A stretch of DNA of 64,000 nucleotides from JBBQKG01 sp038326655 (GTDB taxonomy: Bacteria; Actinomycetota; Thermoleophilia; Solirubrobacterales; JBBDJG01), in the NCBI GenBank assembly GCA_038326655.1, contig JBBQKG010000010.1, forward strand, positions 29,175-93,174, given 5' to 3'. The notes under the pieces were generated by a model that saw only the letters and a program-made list of their open reading frames with translations, was not told the DNA's origin and did not search any database. The translations under genes and the position numbers were made by a program. Positions 50,256-57,981 of the stretch are shown piece after piece (position 1 is the stretch's first letter; the number at the start of each line of letters is the position of its first letter).

Positions 50256-51017
50256 GTGCCGCCGCCGAGGCTGAGGCTCGCCGCCGAGCCGCTCGACGGA
50301 CTCCCCGAGATCCGTGCCGGGGCCGACCTCGCCGCGTTGATCGCCGGTGCGTTGGAGGGCCTGCGTGGCGGCGAGGTCCTGGTCGTCGCTCAGAAAGTGG
50401 TCTCGAAATGCGAAGGCCGGCTGGTGCGCCTGGAGGATGTCGATCCAGGTGAGCGAGCGCATGAGCTCGCCGCGCGCACCGGCAAGGATCCACGTCTCGT
50501 CCAGGCGATCCTCGACGAGAGCGCAGAGGTCATCCGGGTCGCGCGCGAGGTGCTGATCGTGCGCACGCACCACGGCCTGGTCTGCGCGAACGCGGGCATC
50601 GACCAGTCGAACGTCCCCGATCCGGACACGTTGTGCCTGCTGCCGGCCGATCCCGATGGCTCCGCCCGGCGCCTTCGCGCGGCACTGGTCGCACGGCTCG
50701 GCGTCGCGCCCGCCGTACTGGTGTCGGACAGCTTCGGCCGCGCATGGCGCCTCGGCCAGCTCGACGTCGCGATCGGCTGCGCGGGCCTGGCGCCCGTGCA
50801 CGACCGCCGCGGCGAGCGCGACGCGCAGGGCCGCGAGCTGACCGCGACGATCGACGCGGTCGCCGACGCGGCCGCGGCGGCGGCCTCGCTCGTGCGCCAC
50901 AAGGGCGGCGGCGAGGCGGTCGTGGTCGTCCACGGCCTGGAGCGCTACGTTACGCCGAAGGACGGGCCTGGGGCGGCCGCGATCGTGCGCCCGCTCGACG
51001 AGGACCTGTTCACCTAG
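50256..51017 (+). CDS. cofE: F420-0:gamma-glutamyl ligase CofE (single domain)
   Basis: The 253-aa protein has the CofE pattern: VVAQKVVSKCEGRLVRLEDV, THHGLVCANAGIDQSNVPDPDTL, VSDSFGRAWRLGQLDVAIGCAG and HKGGGEAVVVVHGLERYV. It adds glutamates to F420-0. Compared with mycobacterial FbiB it lacks the C-terminal nitroreductase-like domain, so any dehydro-F420-0 reduction must be done elsewhere. GTG start. It closes the operon and is followed by a truncated ADH and fbiC on the other strand. Confidence 0.95.
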   Translation: MPPPRLRLAAEPLDGLPEIRAGADLAALIAGALEGLRGGEVLVVAQKVVSKCEGRLVRLEDVDPGERAHELAARTGKDPRLVQAILDESAEVIRVAREVLIVRTHHGLVCANAGIDQSNVPDPDTLCLLPADPDGSARRLRAALVARLGVAPAVLVSDSFGRAWRLGQLDVAIGCAGLAPVHDRRGERDAQGRELTATIDAVADAAAAAASLVRHKGGGEAVVVVHGLERYVTPKDGPGAAAIVRPLDEDLFT

Positions 51018-51092
51018 CGCGTCGGGGGCGCGAAAACCGGCATGCACAAGGGGCGTGATCAGGGTTTCGTTTCCCTTCCGGTGACGATCGCT

Positions 51093-51338
51093 GCCTTCGA
51101 CGCCCGCCGCCCCGTCGCCGAGCGCCTCCACCACGCCCACGATCTGGTGCCCCGGGATCAGCGGCAGCTTTGGATTCGCCAGCTCACCCTCGATCACGTG
51201 GAGGTCGGTCCGGCAGATGCCGTTTGCGAGCACTCGCAGCAGCACCTCGCCGGGACCCGGCGACGGAGTCTCGACGTCGCGCAGCTCGAGCCCGGCATCC
51301 GCGATCGGAGCCGGGCGCGTCAGCACGACGGCGCGCAT
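51093..51338 (-). pseudogene. N-terminal remnant of a zinc alcohol dehydrogenase
   Basis: Eighty-two codons read RAVVLTRPAPIADAGLELRD, EVLLRVLANGICRTDLHVIEG (first zinc Cys) and LIPGHQIVGVVEALGDG (zinc His), the GroES-like start of a medium-chain alcohol dehydrogenase. Similarity stops near GAAGVEG and no second half follows. Its ATG shares the A of the fbiC stop (TGATG), so it was once the next gene in that operon. Confidence 0.7.
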
Positions 51339-53335
51339 CAGTAGCGCTCGAGGATCCGGTAGAGCGTGTCTCTCTGAGCCGGCTCGCGCCCGGCCCGCCG
51401 GGCTGCCCCGATCAGCTCGCCGGGATCGAGCTTCACGCCGTGGTAGGACCCGGCCATGCGAGAGATTGACTCCTCCATGAGGGTGCCGCCGAGGTCGTTG
51501 ACGCCCCAGCGAAGCGACTCGGTGGCGGCGTCGATCCCCATCTTCACCCAGCTGGCCTGCAGGTTCACGACGCTCTCGCCCAGCGCGAGGCGGAACACCG
51601 CCGTGTGCTTGAGGTTGTCCTCGCTCGAGATCTCCTCGATCCCGTGGGTGCGACCCAGCAGCGTGTGGAACGGGATGAAGCTGAGCGGCACGAACTCGGT
51701 GAAGCCACCGGTGCGCTCCTGCAGCTCCCGCACGACGTGCATGTGCTCGGCCAGCTCCCACGGCTCCTCGATGTGGCCGAACATCACGGTCACGGTCGAT
51801 CGCAATCCCGACCGGTGAGAGGCCTCGATGATCTCGACCCAGCGCCCCACCGGGAGCTTGTTCGGGGAGATCCGCTGGCGCACGCCGTCGTGCAGCACCT
51901 CCGCGGCGGTGCCGGGAGTCGACCCCAGCCCGCATTCGATGAGGTACTCGAACACGGCCTCAGGCGACCGGCCTGAGCGTTCCGACATGAAGTGGACCTC
52001 CATCGGCGAGTACGCGTGCAGGTGTACGTCGGGCGCGACCTCCTTGACGAGGCGCAGCCACCGGCCGTAGTCCTCGAGCGTGTACTCCGGGTGGATGCCG
52101 CCCTGCATGCAGATCTCGGTGACGCCGAAGTCGACGGCGTCGCGGATCTTCGCGACGAAGTCCTCCTCCGCCACCTCGTAGGCGTCCGGCGAGCGCTTGC
52201 CCTGCCCGAATCCGCAGAAGGCGCAACCCACCTGACAGATGTTCGTGAAGTTGACGTTCCGGTTGACGACGAACGTGACGGTGTCCCCGGCCAGCCGGGC
52301 GCGCAGCTCGTCGGCCGCGGCGCGCATGTCCTCGATCGCGGCCGGCCGCCGTTCTGCGAAGAGCGCCGTGAGCTCCTCCTTCGTGAGGCGCTGGTTGTCG
52401 CGGGCCTTCTCGATCGCGCCTGGGACCAGGTCGGACCGGATCGGCACATCCTGCCGGCGGCCCGAGCCGCGGCGGGGGATGAACGACCAGTACTTCAGCT
52501 TGATCGCGTCGAGCACGCCCTGTGCGACCCACTCCTGGTCGATGTACTGCGGGTACACGCAGAGCCGCTCGGTCAGCGCATAGCCCTCCGGCGCGAGGCG
52601 CTTGCGCACCTGATGCGGGCTGGGGAAAGGCTCCTCCGGCGAGATGTGGTCCCCGTTGGCCGAAAGGCCGCCCAGGTCGGTGGCGCCCGCCCGGACCAGC
52701 TCCAGCCACCAGTCGGAGAGGTTCGGCGGCACCTGGATGCCGACGTCGGGCATCAGCCGCCGGCATTCCGAGATCAGCCGCTTCATGTCGTCGATCGTCA
52801 CCGGGATGGCCCACTCCGGCAGCTCGGCCTCGCCGGTCACGACCTCGGCCGGCTGGTCTCCCTCCCACCGGCGCCGTGCCGACTCGGCGGCGATCTCCGC
52901 GACCTCGCGCCCGTAGTAGCGCGGGTGCGGCACGAAGTTCTGGAGGATCACCTCCTGGAGGTGGCCATGCCTCGCGTGGGACTCGGCGAGCGCCTCGACG
53001 GAGGCGACGCGCTCCTCCTCGGTCTCTCCGATTCCGACCAGGATGCCGCTCGTGAAGGGGATATTCAGGGCCCCGGCTGCGTCGATCGTCGCGAGCCGCA
53101 TCGCCGGGTGCTTCGTCGGCGACCCGGCGTGGACGGTCTCCATCAGGCGCTCGGACACCGACTCCAGCATCAGCCCCATCGATGCGTTCACCTCGCGAAG
53201 GCGGGCCAGCTCAGAGCGGTCGAGCACGCCCAGGTTCGAGTGCGGCAGCATCCCTCGCTCGAGCGCGCGCTCGCACGCCCACACGACGTACGCGGTGAAG
53301 TCCTCGTGCCCGTAGCCGGCCAGCCGTGCGGCCAC
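51338..53335 (-). CDS. fbiC: FbiC (FO synthase), part after an in-frame TAG: rest of CofG and whole CofH
   Basis: The 665-aa frame holds the back part of the CofG radical-SAM domain (HSNLGVLDRSELARLREVNA, SGILVGIGETEEERV, LQEVILQNFVPHP) and the complete CofH domain with its own CxxxCxxC (NICQVGCAFCGFGQGKR) and EICMQGGIHPEYTLEDYGRW, MFGHIEEPWELAEHM. FO synthase couples 5-amino-6-ribitylamino-uracil and tyrosine to form the deazaflavin. An upstream fragment in the same frame encodes the CofG cluster motif but is separated by TAG at 53354-53356. The GTG at 53335 could restart translation, yet the product would lack the CofG cluster. Confidence 0.9.
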   Translation of the reverse strand: MAARLAGYGHEDFTAYVVWACERALERGMLPHSNLGVLDRSELARLREVNASMGLMLESVSERLMETVHAGSPTKHPAMRLATIDAAGALNIPFTSGILVGIGETEEERVASVEALAESHARHGHLQEVILQNFVPHPRYYGREVAEIAAESARRRWEGDQPAEVVTGEAELPEWAIPVTIDDMKRLISECRRLMPDVGIQVPPNLSDWWLELVRAGATDLGGLSANGDHISPEEPFPSPHQVRKRLAPEGYALTERLCVYPQYIDQEWVAQGVLDAIKLKYWSFIPRRGSGRRQDVPIRSDLVPGAIEKARDNQRLTKEELTALFAERRPAAIEDMRAAADELRARLAGDTVTFVVNRNVNFTNICQVGCAFCGFGQGKRSPDAYEVAEEDFVAKIRDAVDFGVTEICMQGGIHPEYTLEDYGRWLRLVKEVAPDVHLHAYSPMEVHFMSERSGRSPEAVFEYLIECGLGSTPGTAAEVLHDGVRQRISPNKLPVGRWVEIIEASHRSGLRSTVTVMFGHIEEPWELAEHMHVVRELQERTGGFTEFVPLSFIPFHTLLGRTHGIEEISSEDNLKHTAVFRLALGESVVNLQASWVKMGIDAATESLRWGVNDLGGTLMEESISRMAGSYHGVKLDPGELIGAARRAGREPAQRDTLYRILERY

Positions 53336-53353
53336 CTCCGGGTTCAGCTCGGG

Positions 53354-53557
53354 CTACTCGCCGGTCAGCACGAGCCGCTCCTTGGTGCCGCGCCTGGCCG
53401 CGTCGTCGAGCATCCGCTCGACCTCGTCGGGAGCATGGAGGTGCGCCTGGTGGGTCGCGAATGCGCAGTATTTGCAGAAGCAGCGGCAGGTCCGCGAGAG
53501 CGACAGCGTGTAGTTCCGGGAGAAGGTGACGCGCCTCAACGGAAAGAGTCTAATCAC
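53354..53557 (-). pseudogene. fbiC: FbiC N-terminal part with the CofG radical-SAM motif, ending at an amber codon
   Basis: The 67-codon frame starts at GTG 53557 and reads VTFSRNYTLSLSRTCRCFCK then YCAFATHQAH, including the CofG CxxxCxxC cluster motif, then LHAPDEVERMLDDAARRG and ERLVLTGE. It ends at TAG 53354-53356; the same frame continues PELNPEVAARLAGYG, joining the next ORF. A CAG-to-TAG change would explain it. Whether it is a mutation, readthrough or a sequence error cannot be told from this window alone. Confidence 0.9.
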
Positions 53558-53570
53558 CCCGGCAGGGCGC

Positions 53571-53576
53571 TACTCT
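53571..53576 (+). promoter_or_regulatory. -10 element (TACTCT) for the pyrophosphatase
   Basis: TACTCT lies 7 nt before the GTG at 53584. Confidence 0.4.
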
Positions 53577-53583
53577 CGGCTCC

Positions 53584-54081
53584 GTGAGCGACGGGCTTCA
53601 CGCCTTCATCGAGATTCCGAAGGGCAGCCGGAACAAGTACGAGTGGGATCCGGAGCTCGGCGCGATCAAGCTCGACCGGTTCCTGTTCTCGTCGGTGGTC
53701 TATCCGGCCGACTACGGCTTCATCCCCGAGACCCTCGCCGCCGACGGCGACCCGCTGGACGCGATGGTGTGCGTCTCGGAGCCGACATTTCCTGGCTGCA
53801 TGATCGCCGTCGAGGCGATCGCGATGCTCGAGATGCGCGACGAGAAGGGCGAGGACGAGAAGATCGTCTGCGTGCCGCGGCACGACCCGAACTGGAACAC
53901 GATCGAGCGCCTCGAAGACCTGCCCGAGCAGCTGCGCAGCGAGATCGCGAACTTCTTCTCGATCTACAAGCAGCTCGAGACGTCTCAGGTCGAGGTTGCC
54001 GGATGGCACGGGCGCGAAACCGCCCACGAGGCGATCGAGCGCGCCCGCGCCCGCTGGCGCGAGCAGCCGCGCCAGGCCTAG
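53584..54081 (+). CDS. ppa: inorganic pyrophosphatase
   Basis: The 165-aa family I pyrophosphatase shows EIPKGSRNKYEWDPELG, YPADYGFIPETLAADGDPLDAMV (the DGDPLD metal site), and a C-terminal helix with FFSIYKQLE and the Trp/His region VAGWHGRE. It hydrolyses PPi released by biosynthesis and makes such reactions irreversible. GTG start behind a leaderless-type promoter; divergent by 26 bp from fbiC. Confidence 0.97.
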   Translation: MSDGLHAFIEIPKGSRNKYEWDPELGAIKLDRFLFSSVVYPADYGFIPETLAADGDPLDAMVCVSEPTFPGCMIAVEAIAMLEMRDEKGEDEKIVCVPRHDPNWNTIERLEDLPEQLRSEIANFFSIYKQLETSQVEVAGWHGRETAHEAIERARARWREQPRQA

Positions 54082-54103
54082 ACGAAGCTTTCGGCCGGCG
54101 CCC

Positions 54104-54862
54104 CTACCGCGGCGGGTTGACGTCCTGGCGAAGGCCCTTGGGCCCCGTTTCGGGCGTCGCGGCACGGAAGCCGGGGCCCTCCACGAACAGGTACCAGTAC
54201 AGCACCGCGGCCAGCACGCCGCCTGCCAGCGGCCCGATCACGTAGACCCAGAAGTCGGTCCACTCGCCGGCCACGAGCGCCGGGCCAAACCACCGCGCGG
54301 GGTTCACCGAACCGCCTGTCAGCGGGCCCAGGATCATGACCTGGAGACCGAGCACGCCGCCGATCACCAGGCCGGCCCAGTCGCGCGCCGCGCGCGGGTT
54401 GACGGCCACCGCGACCACCGCCCATACGAGCAGGAAGGTCCCGATGCCCTCGGCGACGAGGCCCGCAAAGGTCGAGCCGAGCAGGCTGTGGTTGAGCGCC
54501 GCCGCGCCCACGTTCTGCTGGTCGGCGAGCTGGTCGATCAGGAGAAACTTGGTCACGAGCGCTCCCGCAACCGCTCCGGCGAACTGCAGCAGGACGTACA
54601 CGAGCGCGTCGTTTGGCCGGATTTTCCGCAGCACCAGCAGCGACACCGTGACCGCGGGGTTCAGATGCGCACCCGACACGCTCCCGATCGTCTGGACCAG
54701 CATGAAGAGCACGAGGAAGTGAACGAGGCCGACCACGACCCAGTCCGAGCCGGTGCCCTGGGAGTTCACGAAGAGCGTGACGGAAAGCGTGATCGCGAGA
54801 ACGAGCACGAACGTTCCGATGAACTCGGCTATGTATGCAGCCGGAGAGCGCTGCTCGATCAC
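54104..54862 (-). CDS. aquaporin/glycerol facilitator (MIP family)
   Basis: The 252-aa channel has six membrane segments and both pore motifs: GAHLNPAVTV and GGSVNPARWFGPAL. The second NPA is followed by W-F, and the pore-lining residues suggest water rather than glycerol selectivity, though this is uncertain. AGGAGG lies upstream of GTG 54862, which is preferred to longer frames. Its 3' end faces the pyrophosphatase gene across 22 bp. Confidence 0.94.
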   Translation of the reverse strand: MIEQRSPAAYIAEFIGTFVLVLAITLSVTLFVNSQGTGSDWVVVGLVHFLVLFMLVQTIGSVSGAHLNPAVTVSLLVLRKIRPNDALVYVLLQFAGAVAGALVTKFLLIDQLADQQNVGAAALNHSLLGSTFAGLVAEGIGTFLLVWAVVAVAVNPRAARDWAGLVIGGVLGLQVMILGPLTGGSVNPARWFGPALVAGEWTDFWVYVIGPLAGGVLAAVLYWYLFVEGPGFRAATPETGPKGLRQDVNPPR

Positions 54863-54963
54863 CTGATACCTCCTAGTCACCTGGGGCTGGGGCGCGGGCA
54901 GTCTACACGCGCAGGCGGTTAAAACGCCCCCTGGCGCAAGCGTTCTTCCAGACCGGAGCGGCG

Positions 54964-55329
54964 CTACTGGGCTCGGCGCTTGGCGAACTCGTCGCGCACG
55001 CTCTGGGGACGGCCCCACATCGGGACCACCTCCACGCGGCCTTCGCGCACCCCGGAGAATCGCAGTTCGCCCGCGATCCCGGACCGGTCGAGCTGGGCCA
55101 GCACGCCGTGCACCGCCTCGGCGGCGGCGGCGTGCCCGAAGCTGTGAGCGACCGGGATCCGCCAGTCCCATGCGGCGCGAGAGTACGGCTGTGGGTTGAC
55201 CTGGGCCAGCATCACAGCCGTCTCGACGTAGCGCTCCTCGTCGGCGATCCTGACGTCGAGCTGCAGGTCGGTCCAGTCGCTCGGCAGCGAGTCCACGGTC
55301 TCCCTGAAGCGTTCTGCCAGGCCGGCCAC
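54964..55329 (-). CDS. 121-aa conserved hypothetical protein
   Basis: No family is recognised. The protein is soluble with a helix-rich start (AERFRETVDSLPSDWTDLQLD) followed by a strand-helix fold, RYVETAVMLAQVNPQPYSRA and RVEVVPMWGRP. The GTG at 55329 is preferred because TACGCT, a -10-like hexamer, lies 7 nt upstream. It is divergent from the YgfZ-like gene by 39 bp. Confidence 0.7.
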   Translation of the reverse strand: MAGLAERFRETVDSLPSDWTDLQLDVRIADEERYVETAVMLAQVNPQPYSRAAWDWRIPVAHSFGHAAAAEAVHGVLAQLDRSGIAGELRFSGVREGRVEVVPMWGRPQSVRDEFAKRRAQ

Positions 55330-55336
55330 GTCCCAG

Positions 55337-55342
55337 AGCGTA
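55337..55342 (-). promoter_or_regulatory. -10 element (TACGCT) for the 121-aa gene
   Basis: TACGCT on the minus strand lies 7 nt before the GTG at 55329. Confidence 0.45.
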
Positions 55343-55355
55343 ATCGACTGCGATC

Positions 55356-55361
55356 TAGAAT
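55356..55361 (+). promoter_or_regulatory. -10 element (TAGAAT) for the YgfZ-like gene
   Basis: TAGAAT lies 7 nt before the ATG at 55369. Confidence 0.45.
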
Positions 55362-55368
55362 CGGGCTG

Positions 55369-56331
55369 ATGAGCCCCACCGCGCCACCCGAGATCGACGC
55401 CCAGTACAGGGAGCTCCGCGAGGGCACGGGCCTCGTCGAGCGCACGGGGCGTTCGACGCTCGCGGTCCGGGGCCCCGACGCGGCGGAGTTCCTGCAGGGC
55501 CAGGTCACCAACGACGTGCCCGCGCTCCGGCCGGGCGAGGGTTGCTATGCGGCGATGCTGAACCCGAAGGGCCGGGTCGTGGCCGACATGCGGATCCTGC
55601 GGCGAAGCGATCAAGATTTCGTGCTCGACACCGAGGCGGGCGCACAGGAGGCGGTGCTGCGCGACCTTCGCATGTACAAGATCGGGCGGCAGGTCGAGGT
55701 CGCCGACACCGGCGCCGAGCAGGCGGTGCTCACGCTGGTGGGGCCGCGCGCAGAGGAGATCGCAGAGCTCGCTCTCGCGGCGCGGCCGCCGGCGGGCGAG
55801 CACTCGCTGGTCGAGTCGGCCGGGGTGCTCGTGGTCCGGACCGATGTCGGCATCGACCTGATCGGGCCGGCCGGCGGGGTGTCGGATCTGCGCCACAGGC
55901 TGCTCGGCGCCGGCGCCCGCGAGGTCTCACCGGAGGCCGCCGAGATCATCCGGATCGAGAGCGGCAGGCCCCGCCACGGCGTCGACATGACGGAGGACAA
56001 CCTTCCTGCCGAGGCCGGCATCGTGGAGCGGGCGGTGAGCTTCACGAAGGGCTGCTACGTGGGCCAGGAGCCGGTCGCCCGGATGCACTACAAGGGACAC
56101 CCGAACCGCCACCTGCGCGGGCTTCGGCTGGGCGCGAGCGCCGATCCCGGCACGCCGCTCTTCGCGGGCGCCAAGGAGGTGGGGCGGGTCACGTCCGCGA
56201 CCCTGTCTCCCGCGCTGGGCGCAATCGCGCTGGCGCTGGTGCGGCGCGAGGTGGCGCCGGGAGAGGCCGTCACGGTTGGCGCCGAGGGGCCGTTGGCGAC
56301 AGTCGTCGCGCTTCCCTTCCAAAGTCCGTAG
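55369..56331 (+). CDS. YgfZ/GcvT-like folate-binding protein
   Basis: The 320-aa protein has the GcvT fold and the YgfZ hallmark KGCYVGQEPVARMHYKGHPNR (Cys and the GQE motif), plus LQGQVTNDVPALRPGEGCYAAMLNPKGRVVADMRI. YgfZ proteins bind folate and help in iron-sulfur cluster maturation of enzymes such as MiaB and radical-SAM proteins. This would fit the FO synthase gene nearby, but the link is inference. An ATG start follows a leaderless-type promoter. Confidence 0.93.
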   Translation: MSPTAPPEIDAQYRELREGTGLVERTGRSTLAVRGPDAAEFLQGQVTNDVPALRPGEGCYAAMLNPKGRVVADMRILRRSDQDFVLDTEAGAQEAVLRDLRMYKIGRQVEVADTGAEQAVLTLVGPRAEEIAELALAARPPAGEHSLVESAGVLVVRTDVGIDLIGPAGGVSDLRHRLLGAGAREVSPEAAEIIRIESGRPRHGVDMTEDNLPAEAGIVERAVSFTKGCYVGQEPVARMHYKGHPNRHLRGLRLGASADPGTPLFAGAKEVGRVTSATLSPALGAIALALVRREVAPGEAVTVGAEGPLATVVALPFQSP

Positions 56332-56401
56332 TTCGGTTCCCCGCAGGGACCGCCGCCTCTGTAAGAATGCAGCGCGGCGCGGCCCCCGCCCCGGGTAGCT
56401 C

Positions 56402-57430
56402 GTGTCCGAGGAGGAATCGTTGGAGGCCCGCAGAGCCACCCAAACCGAGCGTCGTCGTTTCCTGAGTACTGAGAGCCCGCTGCTCGGGGGTCCCCTCCCC
56501 GCCGAGGCCGGAGCCGAGGACCCGCCGGTCGCAAACGCGACCTACGAGGCCGAGACCGACATCTACCGCATCCCCGCGCCCGAGCCCGCGCCGGCGCGGG
56601 CGCCTCTGCGTGACCTGCCCTCGCTCGTGCCGGAGTCCGACGAAGGCCGCGATGTCGACGACTGGGGCCGCTCGGAGCGCATCTACCGGCTCATGGAGCC
56701 GGTGCTCAACTTCTATTACCGCTACTGGTTCAGGGTCGAGGTGGAGGGGATCGAGCACATCCCGGCCTCGACGGGGGCACTGCTCGCATCGAACCACTCC
56801 GGCGCACTCCCGCCGGACGCGCCCATGATCATGCAGGCGATCCGCAACGAGCACTCGCGCCCGCGCCCGCTGTACATGCTCGGCGAGGACTGGTTCAAGG
56901 GGTATCCGGGCGTCGGCATGCTCACCAACAAGATCGGCCTCGTCGCGGCGCACCCAGCCAACGCGCACCGGCTGCTCCACGACGAAGGCCGCCTCGTGCT
57001 GGTCTTCCCCGAGGGGCAGAAGGGCACGCGCAAGCTCTTCTGGCAGCGCTACAAGCTGCGGCGCTTCGGCCGGGGCGGCTTCGTGAAGACGGCGATCCGC
57101 GCGGGCGTGCCGATCGTCCCGGTGGCCGTCGTGGGGGCCGAGGAGGCAATGCCGATCTTCGCCCACGTGCCGCTCCTTCAGCGGCTGACTGGTCTCATCT
57201 ACTTTCCGATCAACCACGCATTCCCGCACTTCGGCCTCTTCGCGGCGGGGATGTACCTGCCGGCGAAGTTCAAGATCCGGTTCCTGGAGCCGATCGCGCT
57301 GGAGCGCTTCGGCCCCGACGCGGCCGATGACGTCGCGTTCGTCCAGCAGGTCGCCGACGACATCCGCGCCCGTATCCAGGTGGCACTCAACGAGATGCTC
57401 CGCGAGCGGGGCTCCGTCTGGTTCGGCTGA
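56402..57430 (+). CDS. lysophospholipid acyltransferase (PlsC family)
   Basis: The 342-aa protein has a disordered acidic N terminus of about 80 residues, then the acyltransferase domain: LLASNHSGALPPDAPMIMQ (the NHx6D active site of this subfamily), LGEDWFKGYPGVGMLTNKIG, FPEGQKGTRKLFWQRYKLRRFG (motif III) and AGVPIVPVAVVGAEEAMPI (motif IV). It acylates a lysophospholipid or a related acceptor at the membrane. GTG 56402 is chosen; a TTG at 56420 with an overlapping GAGGAGG is an alternative. Confidence 0.9.
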   Translation: MSEEESLEARRATQTERRRFLSTESPLLGGPLPAEAGAEDPPVANATYEAETDIYRIPAPEPAPARAPLRDLPSLVPESDEGRDVDDWGRSERIYRLMEPVLNFYYRYWFRVEVEGIEHIPASTGALLASNHSGALPPDAPMIMQAIRNEHSRPRPLYMLGEDWFKGYPGVGMLTNKIGLVAAHPANAHRLLHDEGRLVLVFPEGQKGTRKLFWQRYKLRRFGRGGFVKTAIRAGVPIVPVAVVGAEEAMPIFAHVPLLQRLTGLIYFPINHAFPHFGLFAAGMYLPAKFKIRFLEPIALERFGPDAADDVAFVQQVADDIRARIQVALNEMLRERGSVWFG

Positions 57431-57514
57431 CGGACCGGAGAACGCTGCTCACCATCACCCGGAGGGCACACCGTCCGATCAGATAGGGTCCGCCACCGGA
57501 GGCGAGGGAGAGGG

Positions 57515-57967
57515 ATGGGCACCTTTGGGGACCGACACCGCCGCATCTGGGCGCGACGCGGATGGCTGCGCGTGGCGGTCGCCGCTGCGCTGGGCGGGCT
57601 TGCGCTTGCGCTCGTCGCATGCGGCCAGAGCGACAACCGCAACGCGAACCGCCCGCCGGTCCCGATCAACATCTCGGTCCAGATGGGCACTAAGAAGCTG
57701 ACGGTCTCGCCGGCCAAGTTCGGCGCTGGACCGATCACCTTGCTGGTCGCGAACCAGTCCGGCGCCTCGCAGATCCTCACGATCGACGGGCCGCGCGTCC
57801 GTCAGTCGCTGGGCCCGATCAACCCCGAGGACACCGCCACGCTCAAGGTCGTCGTGCAGCCCGGCGACTACACGCTCGCGGTCGACGAAGCGTCCGGCCT
57901 GCGGGCCACGCACCTCACCGTCGGCCCGAAGCGCCCGAGCGCGCAGAACACGCTGCTCCTGCCGTAG
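57515..57967 (+). CDS. cupredoxin-like lipoprotein, 150 aa
   Basis: The N terminus (GTFGDRHRRIWARRGWLRVA, then a hydrophobic run ending ALVACGQ) is a lipoprotein signal with the lipobox Cys at about 36. The mature domain is beta-rich (SVQMGTKKLTVSPAKFGAGPITLLVANQSGASQILTIDGPR), like a cupredoxin-type fold, but the copper ligands (Cys/His/Met) are absent. A long GAGGGAGAGGG ribosome site precedes ATG 57515. Role unknown; binding or cell-surface adhesion is possible. Confidence 0.8.
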   Translation: MGTFGDRHRRIWARRGWLRVAVAAALGGLALALVACGQSDNRNANRPPVPINISVQMGTKKLTVSPAKFGAGPITLLVANQSGASQILTIDGPRVRQSLGPINPEDTATLKVVVQPGDYTLAVDEASGLRATHLTVGPKRPSAQNTLLLP

Positions 57968-57981
57968 TAGAGCGGTCCCGT

